Assembly: GCF_009765785.1 (NCBI RefSeq) | Contig: NZ_LMUT01000025.1 | Span: 269,714 to 330,974, forward strand | Direction of reading: 5' to 3' | DNA: 61,261 nucleotides | Source: Granulicella sp. L46 | Lineage (GTDB): Bacteria; Acidobacteriota; Terriglobia; Terriglobales; Acidobacteriaceae | The notes under the pieces: generated by a model | What the model was told of the DNA's origin: nothing | The model's input: only the letters and a program-made list of their open reading frames with translations | The model's database searches: none | Part shown: piece after piece, positions 60,671 to 61,261 of the stretch | Position numbering within the stretch: position 1 is the stretch's first letter | How the letters are laid out: the number at the start of each line of letters is the position of its first letter | Position numbers and translations under genes: made by a program

Positions 60671-60871
60671 GGGAGTGGTGTCGCACGATGTCAGTAGGGC
60701 GTTTGGTTTTTGGTGCCTACTTCTATTGTAGTGAGTTGGCGGGGGTGATTATGCCGAGTTTTGGAAATATAAATCGCCAGTGTTTATAGGGGGTTAGGAG
60801 GTTTTGAGGGTGTTCGGGGGCTTGACACGTTCTGCGGTCCTGCGCGGACGGCGAAGGGTTCGCGGTGCGAG

Positions 60872-61261
60872 CTAGCGGCGGGACTTGGGGATTCTGCCGA
60901 GGCGGGGGTCGCGGCGAAGGAGTAGATCGCAGGCGTGGAGGGATTCGGTCTCGAAGGTCGGGCTGTCGGAGGGGATGAGGAGCCAGTGGTGAATTTTGTC
61001 GCCGAGGAGCTCGATGCGGCGGAGGGAGGGAAGTCGCGGCGGAGGGTGGGTTCGTGGGGGATAGTGGTTTCGGGGAGGACTAGCCAGAGGCCGTTGTCGC
61101 GGACCGAGGTGGCGTGTTCGCGGAGCATGAGGATGAGGAGGTTGCCGGAGTAGATTGCGAAGCCGGAGAACATGCGGCGGACTTCGGGGTCGAGGGGCGC
61201 GAGGGCGTCGAGGATGAAGGGGTAGGGCGGCTTCGACGCTGGCTTTGATGACTTGGCGGGG
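60872..61261 (-). pseudogene. 3' part of a gene with an apparent single-base frameshift (possibly TfoX-like)
   Basis: From the right edge one frame reads ALAPLDPEVRRMFSGFAIYS, then LREHATSVRDNGLWLVLPE and HEPTLRRDFP. It then degrades to Ser/Pro/Ala/Thr-rich sequence. Dropping to another frame at about 61021-61030 restores a protein-like reading (LRRIELLGDKIHHWLLIPSD) that ends at TAG, 60872-60874, after GRIPKSRR. One base seems to be missing in a C-rich run, giving either a broken gene or a sequencing error. EVRRMFSGFAIY recalls the TfoX N-terminal domain (RRMFGG), but the match is short. Codons are strongly C-ending, unlike the genes to the left. Confidence 0.6.

Overview
The window reads as a chromosomal segment of an acidobacterium (Acidobacteriota, probably family Acidobacteriaceae: Edaphobacter, Granulicella or Terriglobus type). 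This assignment is inference. It rests on strongly C-ending codons in the housekeeping genes, secreted Ig-like repeat proteins with a characteristic C-terminal hydrophobic segment, and intergenic repeats of the 'GTCATTCC...GGAATCTGC' and 'GGGCTTTAGCCC' type. I found no tRNA, rRNA, CRISPR array, integrase or intact transposase.

Positions 1-30.4 kb are ordinary chromosome, mostly in short operons. From left to right: a truncated beta-propeller lipoprotein, an M13 metallopeptidase, an MCE/MlaD lipid-transport protein, acpS, a LolD-like ABC ATPase with a helix-hairpin-helix protein, a DUF4397 lipoprotein and ahcY. Next come coaE, a small membrane protein and folD, then DUF5076 and TonB-like proteins, an M3 oligopeptidase, a fused aroD-aroE gene with a histone H1-like tail, pgeF and an ABC-2 exporter. 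The stretch closes with a fused VOC dioxygenase/esterase, the Entner-Doudoroff pair eda-edd, a rhomboid protease, a sugar transporter and a hemolysin III family protein. AhcY and FolD serve the methyl and one-carbon cycles. Eda and Edd convert 6-phosphogluconate to pyruvate and glyceraldehyde 3-phosphate, and the nearby sugar porter could feed them.

From about 31.4 to 60.45 kb the codon use becomes mixed and the content changes to a surface-polysaccharide locus. It starts with an AlaC-type aminotransferase and two paralogous secreted beta-helix proteins that share a 130-bp identical block. A tight five-gene operon follows: LbH acetyltransferase, FkbH-type HAD enzyme, acyl carrier protein, VOC protein, FkbM methyltransferase. 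The rest comprises five sequence-recognisable glycosyltransferases, one unrecognised protein, a formyltransferase-fold/propeller fusion, a polysaccharide deacetylase, a GT-C-like membrane protein, a Wzx-type flippase and a Wzy/WaaL-type polymerase or ligase. The initiating phosphoglycosyltransferase and the Wza/Wzc export genes are not in the window. Beyond 60.87 kb the C-ending codon style returns in a truncated, apparently frameshifted gene.

The most interesting points are these: the FkbH-ACP-VOC-acyltransferase module, which may load a glycerate-derived acyl group for polysaccharide decoration; the formyltransferase-like protein whose catalytic Asn position appears to be Ser; the AroDE fusion with a Lys/Ala/Pro tail; the dioxygenase-esterase fusion; gene conversion between the beta-helix paralogs; and several unexplained repeat families (60-bp tandem palindromes, heptamers at gene 3' ends, 62-bp and 35-bp tandems, and a 51-bp inverted pair around 29.8-31.4 kb).
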